Shown here: in pieces, positions 13,775-23,530 of the stretch
Position numbering within the stretch: position 1 is the stretch's first letter
Layout of the letters: the number at the start of each line of letters is the position of its first letter
From: Parapedobacter defluvii
GTDB taxonomy: Bacteria; Bacteroidota; Bacteroidia; Sphingobacteriales; Sphingobacteriaceae
Reading direction: 5' to 3'
Length of the DNA: 64,000 nt
Assembly (NCBI RefSeq): GCF_014642075.1
Contig: NZ_BMIK01000016.1
Coordinates: forward strand, 1-64,000
Made by a program: the position numbers and the translations under genes
The notes under the pieces: model-generated
What the model was told of the DNA's origin: nothing
Databases searched by the model: none
Seen by the model: only the letters and a program-made list of their open reading frames with translations

Positions 13775-15154
13775 GTGGGGCAGCATTCCGAAAATATCCG
13801 ATATGCCATTGTGGACATCGAAACCACAGGCGGCTATGCTGCAGGCAGCGGGATTACCGAAGTTGCCATACGGATTCACGACGGCCAACAGGTAATTGAA
13901 CGTTTCGATTCACTGATCAATCCGCAGCAACCCATTCCCCTTTATATACAGGCTATGACGGGAATTACTCCCGATATGGTAGCAGACAGTCCCTCTTTCA
14001 ATGAATTGGCCCCCCAAATTTTCAGCCTGCTGGATGGATGCGTGTTTGTGGCCCACAACGTTAATTTTGATTACTCCTTCCTGAAACACTATCTCGAACT
14101 GGCCGGATTCTCGTTGGCTGTGCCAAAGCTGTGCACCGTCCGGCTGAGCCGGAAAATCCGACCGGGGCTGCCTTCCTACAGCCTCGGCAGGTTGTGCGAT
14201 GCGTTGGGCATTCCCATCCGCAATCGGCACCGGGCCGGTGGGGATGCAGAAGCTACCGCCATCCTGTTCGGCAAGCTAATGGAATGGGACGCTCAGGGCA
14301 ACCTGACGGAGATGCTGAAAAAGAAATCCAAACACCAGCAGTTGCCTCCAAACTTACCCAAAGACCAATTCGACACGCTGCCCCAAAGTCCCGGCGTATA
14401 TTATTTCAGGGACCGGGGTGGAAAAATCATCTACGTAGGTAAAGCAAATAATATCTACAGCCGTGTCGCCCAACACTTCACCGGGCACAATCCCAACCCC
14501 CAGCGCCAGCATTTTCTCCGCAACATCCACTCCATCACGTACGAACGCTGCGGCACCGAGCTCATGGCGCTGCTACTGGAGGCGGCAGAAATCAAACGGC
14601 ATTGGCCCGCATACAACCGCTCGTTGAAACGTTTCGAACCTAAATATGCGCTGTACGCCTATGAGGATCACGCAGGTTACCTTCGGCTGGCTATCGGGAA
14701 GCACAGTAGAAACCACCAACATACTCACCTGTTCCACAACCAATTGGATGCCGTAAACTTACTTCATCAGTTAATTGATAAATTCGATCTGCATCCGCAA
14801 TATTGTACCTTCAGTGGTCCCCGGCCTCTGGCCGGAAAGCCGGCCGTCGATCCGCCCGAAATCCATAACCAGCGCGTGCAACGGGCGCTCGACTACCTGG
14901 CGAATGAGCTACCCACATTTGCCATTTTCGATAAAGGGCGGGATGAAACCGAGGTCAGTTGCGTCTGGGTGGAAAACGGTAAACTGCATGGCATGGGCTA
15001 CATCAGCCAGTTCGCAGACATCGGTTCACCGGAAGCTGCCAAAGAAATGCTCACCCCGTATATCAGCAACCGGTATATGATGCAGCTGATCTTTCATTAT
15101 GCACAAAAACATCCTGCTAAAATATGGAGACCGGGCGGCGATATACCCCGCTAA
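13775..15154 (+). CDS. DnaQ-like 3'-5' exonuclease fused to a GIY-YIG (UvrC/Cho-like) domain
   Basis: The 459-residue protein has two domains. Residues about 8-175 are a DEDDh exonuclease: D14 and E16 in VDIETTG, D99 in HNVNFD, H152 and D157 in RHRAGGDAEA. Residues about 200-300 are a GIY-YIG nuclease like the N-terminal half of UvrC and Cho: G207-V-Y, Y220-V-G and R230 in NIYSRVAQHF. The C-terminal 150 residues are unassigned. Such fusions are found in many bacteria and are thought to trim and incise damaged DNA. The start is GTG; the -7 box lies 5 nt before it, so the mRNA is probably leaderless. The operator suggests induction, possibly by DNA damage (inference). The stop is 7 bp from the convergent MFS gene. 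Confidence 0.88.
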   Translation: MGQHSENIRYAIVDIETTGGYAAGSGITEVAIRIHDGQQVIERFDSLINPQQPIPLYIQAMTGITPDMVADSPSFNELAPQIFSLLDGCVFVAHNVNFDYSFLKHYLELAGFSLAVPKLCTVRLSRKIRPGLPSYSLGRLCDALGIPIRNRHRAGGDAEATAILFGKLMEWDAQGNLTEMLKKKSKHQQLPPNLPKDQFDTLPQSPGVYYFRDRGGKIIYVGKANNIYSRVAQHFTGHNPNPQRQHFLRNIHSITYERCGTELMALLLEAAEIKRHWPAYNRSLKRFEPKYALYAYEDHAGYLRLAIGKHSRNHQHTHLFHNQLDAVNLLHQLIDKFDLHPQYCTFSGPRPLAGKPAVDPPEIHNQRVQRALDYLANELPTFAIFDKGRDETEVSCVWVENGKLHGMGYISQFADIGSPEAAKEMLTPYISNRYMMQLIFHYAQKHPAKIWRPGGDIPR

Positions 15155-15161
15155 CGGGCAG

Positions 15162-16370
15162 CTACCGTTTCAGGATATGGATGCGGATGTATCCAACAAA
15201 ACCAAGCGCGATCAAAGCGCCGGCCACGCCCTGAAATACCAGCGTATAGTGTATCCCCCACATATTGGCAAGCGCGCCGATCAACAGGCTCCCCAACGGG
15301 AAGATCCCCTGGAAAGCCATGATGTAATAGCTGATAGCACGGGCACGGTATGCAGGCATGGCATGGGTCTGTATATAGGTATTGATACTGGAGTTCTGAA
15401 CCATCATCCCCATGGATGCCAGCATAATACACAACAGCGCCAAAGGCAGCCATGAGGCAAAGGAAAGCATCAGGATGCCGAAAGCAAATAACCCGGAGGC
15501 CTTCATTACACGGAAACGCAGGTTGGTGCCCGCTTTCGTCAACGCCATGTAGACGGCACCCGTCATGGCGCCAAACCCGGCGGCACTCTCAAACCAGCTA
15601 AACGTTGTGGCATCGCCGTTGAACATCTCTCGCGCGATTACCGGGAGCAGCGTGGTATAGGGAATCACCAGCAAGCTGGAAGTACCCAACAGCAGAATCA
15701 GCGACGAAAGATGCGGGGAGTGACGCAGGTAGCTGAATCCTTCCTTCAACCCCTGCCACGTACTCTCCTGCTTCACCTCAGGTGCCGAAAGAGACAACTT
15801 CATTGCCAGCAGCGTACCCAACACTGCAATAAAGCTCACAAAATTGGCCGTAAAGCATACTGCTTCCCCGTAAGTACTCAGCAGGATTCCGCCTACTGCC
15901 GGGCCCACCATCCGCGCCGCATTGAACGCCGAAGAGTTGAGCGCGATGGCGTTCGGCAGGTCTGCCCGGTCCGGCACCAGTTCCACCATAAGCGATTGCC
16001 TTGCCGTTACGTCAAACGTATTGACGACACCCTGTAACAGACTGAGCACACCAATCCAAAAGACACTGTAATTTCCCAAAAACACCAGCAGTGCCAGCGC
16101 CCCGGCTTGAAACATCAGGCCGCTTTGCGTAATGAGCAAAATCCGGTACTTATTGTGCCGGTCTACAAAACTCCCGATAAACGGCGACAATACCAGCGAA
16201 GGCACCAATGACAGAAATGAAATAAAACCCAGGATAAAAGCCGATTCGGTAAGCCGGTACACGAGCCAGCTTACCGCAATGCGCTGCATCCATGTACCCA
16301 TCAACGAAATGGCCTGTCCGGTAAAGTGCAGTCTGTAGTTGCGATGTCTGAATGCTCGTAAGATGTACAT
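15162..16370 (-). CDS. MFS transporter (MFS_3 / EntS-like exporter)
   Basis: The 402-residue protein has about twelve hydrophobic segments. The opening MYILRAFRHRNYRLHFTGQA, followed by ISLMGTWMQRIAVSWLVYRL, is the usual start of the MFS_3 branch that includes enterobactin exporters and macrolide-type efflux pumps. The loop between helices 2 and 3 has GSFVDRHNKYRILLITQSGL, the MFS motif A region. An in-frame upstream start at 16433 would add 21 residues not seen in this family, so I prefer 16370. The substrate is unknown. The stop is 7 bp from the convergent exonuclease gene. Confidence 0.85.
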   Translation of the reverse strand: MYILRAFRHRNYRLHFTGQAISLMGTWMQRIAVSWLVYRLTESAFILGFISFLSLVPSLVLSPFIGSFVDRHNKYRILLITQSGLMFQAGALALLVFLGNYSVFWIGVLSLLQGVVNTFDVTARQSLMVELVPDRADLPNAIALNSSAFNAARMVGPAVGGILLSTYGEAVCFTANFVSFIAVLGTLLAMKLSLSAPEVKQESTWQGLKEGFSYLRHSPHLSSLILLLGTSSLLVIPYTTLLPVIAREMFNGDATTFSWFESAAGFGAMTGAVYMALTKAGTNLRFRVMKASGLFAFGILMLSFASWLPLALLCIMLASMGMMVQNSSINTYIQTHAMPAYRARAISYYIMAFQGIFPLGSLLIGALANMWGIHYTLVFQGVAGALIALGFVGYIRIHILKR

Positions 16371-16525
16371 GCTTAGCGATTGAGGGGTGCCGGGCTGGCG
16401 GTAACGATGCAAAATCCATACCACAGTCGGCACGAAAACTTTTTCGCTAATTCCGACAATTATGCGTAATTTTACAGCTTGAAACTGAACAGATTGTTCA
16501 ATAACCTTATATTTAGTTTATACAT

Positions 16526-17185
16526 ATGAAATTTTTCATTGATACTGCCAATCTTCAACAGATCAAAGAAGCCCAGGATCTTGGCGTACTGGACGGAGTA
16601 ACCACCAATCCGAGCCTGATGGCCAAAGAGGGAATCACCGGACAAGACAACATCATTAACCATTACAAAGCCATCTGCGACATTGTAGAAGGCGACGTAA
16701 GTGCGGAGGTAATCGCCACCGATTTCGACAATATCATCAAAGAGGGAGAGGCCCTGGCAAAACTCAACGATAAGATCGTGGTCAAAGTACCGATGATCAA
16801 AGAAGGTGTGAAAGCCATCAAATATTTCAGCAGCAACGGCATCAAGACGAATTGTACATTGGTATTTTCATCCGGGCAGGCATTATTGGCTGCCAAGGCA
16901 GGCGCGACCTACGTATCGCCCTTCCTGGGCCGCCTGGACGACATTTCAACAGATGGACTGTCCTTGATTGAAGACATCCGGTTGATTTATGACAACTACG
17001 GATACGAAACGCAGATATTGGCTGCATCGATACGCCACGTGATGCACATCGTGGAATGTGCAAAAATCGGAGCGGACGTCATGACAGGTCCTCTTTCCGC
17101 CATATTGGGCTTGCTCAAACACCCGCTTACGGACAATGGTCTCGCCCAATTCCTGGCAGATCACGCCAAAGCAGCCGGAAAATAA
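16526..17185 (+). CDS. fsa: Fructose-6-phosphate aldolase / transaldolase-like protein
   Basis: The 219-residue protein is of the short transaldolase type. [20 protein letters not shown] and [13 protein letters not shown] are its N-terminal signature. The Schiff-base lysine is K87 in [28 protein letters not shown] is the typical C-terminal end. Members either split fructose-6-phosphate into dihydroxyacetone and glyceraldehyde-3-phosphate or act as true transaldolases of the pentose-phosphate pathway; sequence alone does not decide. A -7-like TATATTTA lies about 10 nt before the ATG. A hairpin follows the stop. Confidence 0.9.
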   Translation: MKFFIDTANLQQIKEAQDLGVLDGVTTNPSLMAKEGITGQDNIINHYKAICDIVEGDVSAEVIATDFDNIIKEGEALAKLNDKIVVKVPMIKEGVKAIKYFSSNGIKTNCTLVFSSGQALLAAKAGATYVSPFLGRLDDISTDGLSLIEDIRLIYDNYGYETQILAASIRHVMHIVECAKIGADVMTGPLSAILGLLKHPLTDNGLAQFLADHAKAAGK

Positions 17186-17193
17186 TTTACCCA

Positions 17194-17219
17194 AAGCCCA
17201 CGGTTCCGGCCGTGGGCTT
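17194..17219. terminator. Perfect hairpin between the aldolase and fur-like genes
   Basis: A 10-bp perfect stem AAGCCCACGG (17194-17203) and CCGTGGGCTT (17210-17219) has a 6-nt loop. There is no T run behind it, so it is either a weak terminator or a processing or stability element in a shared transcript. The regulator gene starts 15 bp later. Confidence 0.55.
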
Positions 17220-17234
17220 ACCAACAGGTGTACC

Positions 17235-17696
17235 ATGGTAACAGCAACTGAAAAAGATCAAATTACCGCCGAGGAAAAGTTTACCCGCCTGCTCCGCCAA
17301 AACAAACTGAAGGTCACACAACCCCGGCTCGGTGTATTGAAAATCATCTCCGAAAAAGAAACCGCTATCTCCCAGCCGGAACTTGAGAAAATGCTTGGCG
17401 ATACCGTCGACCGGGTAACCCTTTACCGGGTATTGGCTACGTTCGAAGAAAAGGGGATCCTCCATAAAATATTTGACCTCCACGGTACTGCTACGTATGC
17501 GTTATGCTCAACGGAGTGCGATGAGCACCACCATCACGACGAACATGTACACTTCATCTGCTCTTCCTGCAACAGCATCTATTGCCTCGATGACATCAAG
17601 CTACCCAAAATAAACCTGCCCGAAGGATACCAGCTCCAATCCGTCGGCATCAATGCCGTGGGTCTCTGCGCCGAATGCAAAGCGCTCACTAAATAG
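17235..17696 (+). CDS. Fur-family transcriptional regulator
   Basis: The 153-residue protein has the winged helix of Fur proteins (KLKVTQPRLGVLKIISEKE, then VDRVTLYRVLATFEEKGILH) and a metal-binding C-terminal half: a CSTECDEHHHHDEHVHFICS block, CSSC, and a final CAEC. The two CxxC pairs are the structural zinc site, and the histidine-rich loop is the regulatory site. The ion sensed (iron, zinc or peroxide via iron) cannot be fixed from the sequence; the EHHHHDEH loop and small size would also fit a Zur. An ATG at 17136 upstream lies inside the aldolase gene; the ATG at 17235 gives the usual family start. Confidence 0.85.
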   Translation: MVTATEKDQITAEEKFTRLLRQNKLKVTQPRLGVLKIISEKETAISQPELEKMLGDTVDRVTLYRVLATFEEKGILHKIFDLHGTATYALCSTECDEHHHHDEHVHFICSSCNSIYCLDDIKLPKINLPEGYQLQSVGINAVGLCAECKALTK

Positions 17697-18013
17697 TACT
17701 CCGCACTACTAAAATCATACACAAATACTTGCTAAAAAACTATATTATGTATTTTTAACACAATTAAATACAATTAATTGTATTGGTTACATTCACCAAA
17801 AATCAACCCATACGCTTTTAGCAAAACCATTGCTTTTATACCTATTAACCGCATTAACCTGTCATTCCGCTTTCCAACGGAATATTCCACTAAAACAAAT
17901 TGGTATTTTAAGCTAAATTTATAGCAATTATCAAAATAACTGATTACTAATCAAAATAATAATTACTATTACATAAATAATAACTACCTACCTTAATTTA
18001 GCACAGGGTCGCG
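17697..18013. other. AT-rich intergenic region
   Basis: There is no open gene in this stretch. It is very AT-rich with clusters of TAATTA-type sequence (17930-17995), which fits an upstream element for the promoter of the next gene. I see no structured RNA. Confidence 0.5.
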
Positions 18014-18045
18014 TTGCTTTCTTAAATCGGTGTTACTTATTTTTG
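18014..18045 (+). promoter_or_regulatory. Promoter of the penicillin-binding protein gene
   Basis: TTG (18014-18016), 21 nt, and a perfect -7 box TATTTTTG (18038-18045), 16 nt before the ATG at 18062. Confidence 0.65.
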
Positions 18046-18061
18046 TATCTTAGCAAGGTAA

Positions 18062-20464
18062 ATGAGTTGGTTAAAGACACGCATTAGGCGTTTCATAGCG
18101 TTCTGTAAAACCCCGAAAGGCAGCGTAATCGTTGCTTCGCTAATCGTCCTGCTCGTACTCTTTTGTATGGCACTGCCCAAACGCCTCTTCCTCACCCCTA
18201 CTTCCTACGTAATCGAAGACAAGGATGGAAACCTGTTGGCGGCTTCCATTGCGACAGATGGACAGTGGCGTTTTCCGGCTGCAGGTGCGGTTCCAGACAA
18301 ATTTGCCAAGTGCATCGTTGCCTTTGAAGACAAGCGATTTTACGTGCATCCGGGGGTAGACCCGATTGCGTTGGCGCGGGCGGTTTTCCAGAATATTTCC
18401 GGTAAACGGGTCGTCAGCGGCGGCAGTACACTCAGTATGCAGGTAATCCGGATGAGCCGCAATAAACCCCGCACCGTCTGGCAAAAATTTATCGAAGCCT
18501 TTCTGGCCGTCAGGTTGGAAGCAGGCTATCGAAAATCATCCATTCTGCGACTATACAGCGCGAATGCTCCCTTTGGAAGCAACGTGGTCGGACTGGATGC
18601 CGCCGCCTGGCGTTACTTTGGCCGCCCTCCCAAACAGCTTTCCTGGGCAGAAACAGCCATGCTTGCCGTACTGCCCAATGCCCCCAGCCTCATTCACCCC
18701 GGGCGCAACCGGACGGTATTGCTGGCCAAACGCAATGCACTGCTAGACAGGCTGGCGTCAATGGGTACCATCGATTCCAGCACCGCTGACCTTGCCAAAC
18801 TGGAACCCTTGCCGGACAAGCCCCATCCGCTCCCACGGGTTGCCCCGCATCTGCTGGAACGTTTCAAAAAGGAATACAGTCAGCTGGGGGTTGCCCAGAC
18901 CCGCATCCGGACGTCGCTCGATGCCGAGCTGCAGCAGCAGGTGGTCAACATCATCGACCGTTACCACCGCAACCTCAGCGCTAACGGCATTCACAATGCA
19001 GCTGCACTGGTGCTGGAGGTGGAAACAGGCAAAGCCCTGGCTTATGTGGGCAATGTGCACACACCCCGGTCAGATGAATCCGAAAACCAGGTGGACATGA
19101 TCACATCGCTGCGGAGTCCCGGCAGCACCTTAAAACCCCTGCTTTACGCGGCTATGCTTACCGACGGACTGATACTGCCCCACACGCTCATCCCCGATAT
19201 TCCCACCCAGATCGGGGGCTATATGCCACAGAATTATGACCTCGGATACGACGGGGCCATCCCGGCATCCCGGGCGCTGAGCCGTTCGCTCAACATACCG
19301 GCCGTGAAAATGCTTCAGCAATACAAGTACCAACGGTTTCACCCGTACCTGAAACGTGTGGGCATCCATAGCCTCACCCGGCCTGCCGATTTTTACGGCC
19401 TCTCCATGATCCTCGGCGGATGCGAAGTTACCCCGTGGGAACTGGCGGGCACCTACGCCAGTATGGCCCGCACATTGAATCATTACGAGCGCTACCACGC
19501 GAATTATAACCCCGCAGATTACCACGCACCGACTTACCTGAAAAACGACGCCCAATCGCCCGAAAAAGGCACTGAGCGGGCATCCATTATTGACCATGCC
19601 TCCCTTTACTTTACATTTCAGGCCATGAACGAGGTGATGCGGCCCGGAGAAGAAACGCTGTGGGAACAATTTGGATCCTCCAAAAAGATTGCCTGGAAAA
19701 CCGGTACCAGTTTTGGGTTCCGCGATGGATGGGCAGTGGGCCTCACTCCTGCCCATGTGGTTTGCGTATGGGTCGGAAATGCCGACGGTGAAGGCCGGCC
19801 GGGCCTTACGGGTATCGAAACAGCAGCGCCTATCTTGTTTGACATATTTGACCTGCTGCCCGCTTCCGGCTGGTTCCCAGCTCCGCTTGATCGCATGGTG
19901 CAAACTGCGGTATGCCGGGAAAGCGGCTATCTGGCCGGGCCTGACTGCCCCCATGCCGATACGGTGTACATTCCCGTTCCGGGCCATCGGTCTGCCGTTT
20001 GTCCTTTTCACCAGACCATACACACGAACCCGGAGGGTACGTTGCAGGTAACGGCCGACTGCATCCCACCGGATCAACTGGTATCGGCCAAATGGTTTGT
20101 GCTGCCACCCGCCATGGAATACTACTACAAACCCCGTCACAGCAACTACCGGGAACTACCGCCATTCGCTCCCGGATGCCAGCCCGGCGGCGAAAGCCGT
20201 GTCATGGAAATGATCTATCCGAAAGATAATGCCAGGATCTATATACCGCAGGAAATCGACGGACAGCGTGGGCGTGTGATCTTCAACGCTGCCCACCGCA
20301 AAGACGGTACCCGGATATACTGGCACCTCGATGACACCTTCGTGGGCGAAACACAAACGTTCCATCAGCTGGCGCTCGATATACCCACCGGCCCTCACCG
20401 CATCACCCTGGTAGATGACAAGGGCGTCCGGATCAGTCAGCGTTTTGAAATTTTACAGAAATAG
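18062..20464 (+). CDS. pbpC: Penicillin-binding protein 1C
   Basis: The 800-residue bifunctional peptidoglycan synthase has a short cytoplasmic tail and one membrane helix (about 21-38). A GT51 glycosyltransferase follows (about 55-230), with the catalytic glutamate E89 in AFEDKRFYVHPGVD and the GGSTLSMQ motif at about 120. The transpeptidase domain shows all three motifs: S355-T-L-K358, S409-L-N411 and K546-T-G-T. The last 100 residues are the BiPBP_C domain typical of the PBP1C group. It polymerises and cross-links glycan strands in the periplasm. In enterobacteria pbpC often sits next to an alpha-2-macroglobulin gene; here it is followed after 2 bp by an exonuclease gene instead. Confidence 0.92.
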   Translation: MSWLKTRIRRFIAFCKTPKGSVIVASLIVLLVLFCMALPKRLFLTPTSYVIEDKDGNLLAASIATDGQWRFPAAGAVPDKFAKCIVAFEDKRFYVHPGVDPIALARAVFQNISGKRVVSGGSTLSMQVIRMSRNKPRTVWQKFIEAFLAVRLEAGYRKSSILRLYSANAPFGSNVVGLDAAAWRYFGRPPKQLSWAETAMLAVLPNAPSLIHPGRNRTVLLAKRNALLDRLASMGTIDSSTADLAKLEPLPDKPHPLPRVAPHLLERFKKEYSQLGVAQTRIRTSLDAELQQQVVNIIDRYHRNLSANGIHNAAALVLEVETGKALAYVGNVHTPRSDESENQVDMITSLRSPGSTLKPLLYAAMLTDGLILPHTLIPDIPTQIGGYMPQNYDLGYDGAIPASRALSRSLNIPAVKMLQQYKYQRFHPYLKRVGIHSLTRPADFYGLSMILGGCEVTPWELAGTYASMARTLNHYERYHANYNPADYHAPTYLKNDAQSPEKGTERASIIDHASLYFTFQAMNEVMRPGEETLWEQFGSSKKIAWKTGTSFGFRDGWAVGLTPAHVVCVWVGNADGEGRPGLTGIETAAPILFDIFDLLPASGWFPAPLDRMVQTAVCRESGYLAGPDCPHADTVYIPVPGHRSAVCPFHQTIHTNPEGTLQVTADCIPPDQLVSAKWFVLPPAMEYYYKPRHSNYRELPPFAPGCQPGGESRVMEMIYPKDNARIYIPQEIDGQRGRVIFNAAHRKDGTRIYWHLDDTFVGETQTFHQLALDIPTGPHRITLVDDKGVRISQRFEILQK

Positions 20465-20466
20465 CC

Positions 20467-21180
20467 ATGTTAGAGACAATTGATCTGCAACAGCTCATGG
20501 TTTTGGATATCGAAACGGTATCCCAAAAAGCCGCTTATACCGAATTGCCCGACCATTTCCAGCAATTGTGGGCGCATAAAGTACGCAATACCCTCAAAGA
20601 AGGGGAAACCGCTGCCGACGTATATCCGAATGCCGGGCTATACGCCGAATTCGGAAAAATCATTTGCCTATCGGTCGGGGTATTCCACCACCGGGGAGGC
20701 CGGATGGGTTTCCGGACCAAATCTTTTGTAAACGGGGATGAAAAGGAGTTGCTGGCCGACTTCACCGCGTTATTGCAGTCCCAGCCCCCAAACCTTATCC
20801 TCTGCGCGCACAACGGCAGGAATTTTGATTTTCCATTTATATGCCGGCGATTGGTCATTAACGGCTTACCCATCCCGCCACAATTGGACCTATCGGGAAA
20901 AAAGCCCTGGGAAAGCAACCATCTGGATACGATGGAGCTTTGGCGGTTCGGTGATTTCCGCAGCTATACGTCGCTCAGCCTCATGGCCGCGGTACTGGAC
21001 ATACCGACACCCAAAGACGACATCAGCGGCGAGGATGTGTACCGGGTATACCACGAAGAAAACAATTTGGACCGCATCCGCGTCTATTGCGAAAAGGACG
21101 TCATCACCACGGCACAAATATTGCGCAGGTTGCGTGGCGAACCGTTGATCGAACCGGACGCAATCAGCTTTGCGGAATAA
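20467..21180 (+). CDS. Predicted 3'-5' exonuclease (DNA polymerase B exo2-like)
   Basis: The 237-residue protein belongs to the RNase-H-like exonucleases related to the proofreading domain of family B polymerases. It has MVLDIETVS near the N-terminus (first acidic pair), LILCAHNGRNFDFPFICRRL in the middle and a final acidic residue in RVYCEKDVITTAQILRRLRG. It is expected to cut single-stranded 3' ends of DNA or RNA. The gene starts 2 bp after pbpC and was probably cotranscribed with it. Confidence 0.82.
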   Translation: MLETIDLQQLMVLDIETVSQKAAYTELPDHFQQLWAHKVRNTLKEGETAADVYPNAGLYAEFGKIICLSVGVFHHRGGRMGFRTKSFVNGDEKELLADFTALLQSQPPNLILCAHNGRNFDFPFICRRLVINGLPIPPQLDLSGKKPWESNHLDTMELWRFGDFRSYTSLSLMAAVLDIPTPKDDISGEDVYRVYHEENNLDRIRVYCEKDVITTAQILRRLRGEPLIEPDAISFAE

Positions 21181-21350
21181 TGGTGATCGGTGGTCAGTGG
21201 TGGGTGGTCAGTGATCGGTGGTGGGTGATCGGTCTAAAGTAAATTAAGAACAATACATCATGAATAAAAATAAAATAACGGATAATAAAATCGATACTTT
21301 TACAAAATCAGAGAGCCGAAAGCTGATCGCTGATCGCTGAAAGCTGATCG
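21181..21350. repeat. Intergenic tandem repeats
   Basis: Two tracts of simple tandem repeats lie between the exonuclease gene and rnr. The first (21180-21233) is made of GGTGATCGGTGGTCAGTGG-like units. The second (about 21310-21350) is built from GCTGATCGCTGA-like units. Similar tracts are common between genes in Bacteroidota. They are too short and too irregular for a CRISPR array. Confidence 0.6.
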
Positions 21351-21375
21351 CCAATCTCAATATTCAACATCAAAC

Positions 21376-23505
21376 ATGTCAAATAAAAAAACCCAAGCGT
21401 TTAAACATATCCTGACGCAACTGATTTCCGATGTGATCGAAAAATCAGGAAACAAACCCCTGAATTACAAACAGGTGGCAGCGAAGCTCAACCTCACCGA
21501 TACCGAATCGCGCAATACCATCCAGGACATCCTGCAGGAGGAAGCCCGCATGGGATCATTCAAGGAGGTTGAAAAAGGAAAATATATACTGAAAGAACTG
21601 AAGGCATTCGTTGTGGGCCGCGTGGATATGACGGCCGACGGTTCAGCATTCATCGTGCCCGAAGATGAATTCGAGGACGATATCTACATCGCTCCCCGTA
21701 AATTGCGGCAGGCATTGCACGGCGACCGCGTAAAGGTGCACGCCTATGAAAAACGGCGCGGCAAGCGTAAAGAAGGAGAAGTGGTGGAGATTCTCGAACG
21801 CGCCCGCACAGAATTTACAGGCACCATCAACATATCGCCCCGCTTTGCGTTTCTGATTGCTGACGACCGGAAAATGCTGAATGACATCTTTGTGCCGCTG
21901 GCAGACCTAAACGGTGCACAGGACGGCGAAAAGGTGGTTGTAGCCATTACCGAATGGCCCCAGGACAGCAAAAATCCGGTAGGCAGAGTAAAACATGTGC
22001 TGGGAAAGAAAGGCGAGAACGACACCGAGATGAACGCCATCTTAGCAGATTTTGGCTTCCCTTTGGCATTTCCCGCCAACGTGGAAAAGGAGGCCACCGC
22101 TTTCCCATCCGTAATCTCTCCGGAGGAAATTACCAAACGCCGCGATTTCCGGCCGGTTACCACCTTCACCATCGACCCGGCCGATGCCAAGGACTTCGAT
22201 GACGCGCTCTCCTTCCAGCAGCTTCCCAACGGCAACTATGAAATCGGCGTGCACATCGCCGATGTAACGCATTTCGTGCGGCCGGATCTGCCATTGGACA
22301 AAGAGGCCTTCGAGCGCGGGACCTCGGTTTACCTCGTAGACCGCGTCATCCCCATGCTCCCCGAACGGCTGTCAAACGACCTGTGTTCTCTACGGCCACA
22401 CGAAGACCGCCTCGTGTTTTCCGCTGTGTTCGAAATGGACGAGCATGCCAACGTCATCCACGAATGGTTCGGCAAGGCCATTATCCATTCCGACAGGCGG
22501 TTCAGCTACGAAGAGGCCCAGGAGATACTCGAAAATAAAGCTGGCGAATTCAGCGATGAACTACTCAAACTGAACGAGCTTGCGTACATCCTGCGCGACC
22601 GCAAGTTCAAGCATGGCGCCATCAGCTTCGAAACGACAGAAGTTAAATTCAACCTGGACGAAAACGGCAAGCCCCTGGGCGTATACGTCAAAGAACGGAA
22701 GGATGCGCACAAGTTGATCGAAGATTTCATGCTACTGGCCAACCGCCGTGTAGCGGAATTTATCGGCAAACAGGGTAAGGGAAAAAACAAAAAAACGTTC
22801 GTTTACCGGGTGCACGACGTGCCAAAAGAAGAAAGCATCACCGCGTTTGCGCAATTTGCGGCCCGGTTCGGATACAAACTCAATACCAAGTCCGACCGGG
22901 AGACTGCCCGCTCGCTCAACGCGCTGATGGAACGCGTGGAGGGTACCAAAGAGCAGAACGTGTTGACCACGCTGGCCATCCGTTCCATGGCCAAGGCCAT
23001 TTATACCACCAAGAAGACCAGCCATTACGGACTGGCATTTGACTACTACACCCATTTTACTTCTCCCATCCGGCGTTATCCCGACGTGATGGTGCACCGC
23101 TTACTGGAACACTACTTATCGGGCGGCAAGTCCGTTAACGCCGAAGCATACGAGAAGTTATGCGAGCACGCCTCCCAAATGGAAAAGAAAGCAGCCGACG
23201 CCGAACGTGCGTCCATTAAATACAAACAGGCCGAATTCCTACAGGATCAAGTGGGCGAAACCTACCTGGGCATTGTTTCCGGTGTAACCGAATGGGGTAT
23301 GTATGTCGAGATCGAAGAAAACAAATGCGAAGGCATGGTCCGTTTGCGCGACATTACCGACGACTTCTATGCCCTGGATGAAAAGAACTATGCCATCATC
23401 GGCCAGCGGAAGAAAAAGCGGTACCAGTTGGGCGACGAGGTGCAGATCAAAGTGAAAAAAGTCGACCTGGCGAAACGGCAGATCGACTTCACGTTGATTT
23501 CTTAG
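21376..23505 (+). CDS. rnr: Ribonuclease R
   Basis: The 709-residue processive 3'-5' exoribonuclease has an N-terminal winged-helix-like region (about 1-75) and cold-shock domains (about 80-230, starting VVGRVDMTADGSAFIVPEDE). The RNB catalytic domain (about 255-580) has TIDPADAKDFDDALS as its metal-binding signature and HFTSPIRRYPDVMVHRLLEH near the end. An S1 domain (about 620-705, GIVSGVTEWGMYVEIEENKC) completes it. RNase R degrades structured RNA and matures stable RNAs. All parts look intact and the length is normal for the phylum. The upstream region holds only tandem repeats. Confidence 0.95.
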   Translation: MSNKKTQAFKHILTQLISDVIEKSGNKPLNYKQVAAKLNLTDTESRNTIQDILQEEARMGSFKEVEKGKYILKELKAFVVGRVDMTADGSAFIVPEDEFEDDIYIAPRKLRQALHGDRVKVHAYEKRRGKRKEGEVVEILERARTEFTGTINISPRFAFLIADDRKMLNDIFVPLADLNGAQDGEKVVVAITEWPQDSKNPVGRVKHVLGKKGENDTEMNAILADFGFPLAFPANVEKEATAFPSVISPEEITKRRDFRPVTTFTIDPADAKDFDDALSFQQLPNGNYEIGVHIADVTHFVRPDLPLDKEAFERGTSVYLVDRVIPMLPERLSNDLCSLRPHEDRLVFSAVFEMDEHANVIHEWFGKAIIHSDRRFSYEEAQEILENKAGEFSDELLKLNELAYILRDRKFKHGAISFETTEVKFNLDENGKPLGVYVKERKDAHKLIEDFMLLANRRVAEFIGKQGKGKNKKTFVYRVHDVPKEESITAFAQFAARFGYKLNTKSDRETARSLNALMERVEGTKEQNVLTTLAIRSMAKAIYTTKKTSHYGLAFDYYTHFTSPIRRYPDVMVHRLLEHYLSGGKSVNAEAYEKLCEHASQMEKKAADAERASIKYKQAEFLQDQVGETYLGIVSGVTEWGMYVEIEENKCEGMVRLRDITDDFYALDEKNYAIIGQRKKKRYQLGDEVQIKVKKVDLAKRQIDFTLIS

Positions 23506-23530
23506 GAGCGCTGAAGTTGTAAATTATTGG

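Noticed and set aside
19130-20140. Long minus-strand open frame opposite pbpC
   Set aside because: It is the antisense of a well-supported penicillin-binding protein gene with all catalytic motifs on the plus strand; GC-rich codons leave the opposite frame open by chance.
21181-21350. Repeats considered as a CRISPR array
   Set aside because: The units are short, irregular and without spacers of constant length, and no cas gene is nearby.
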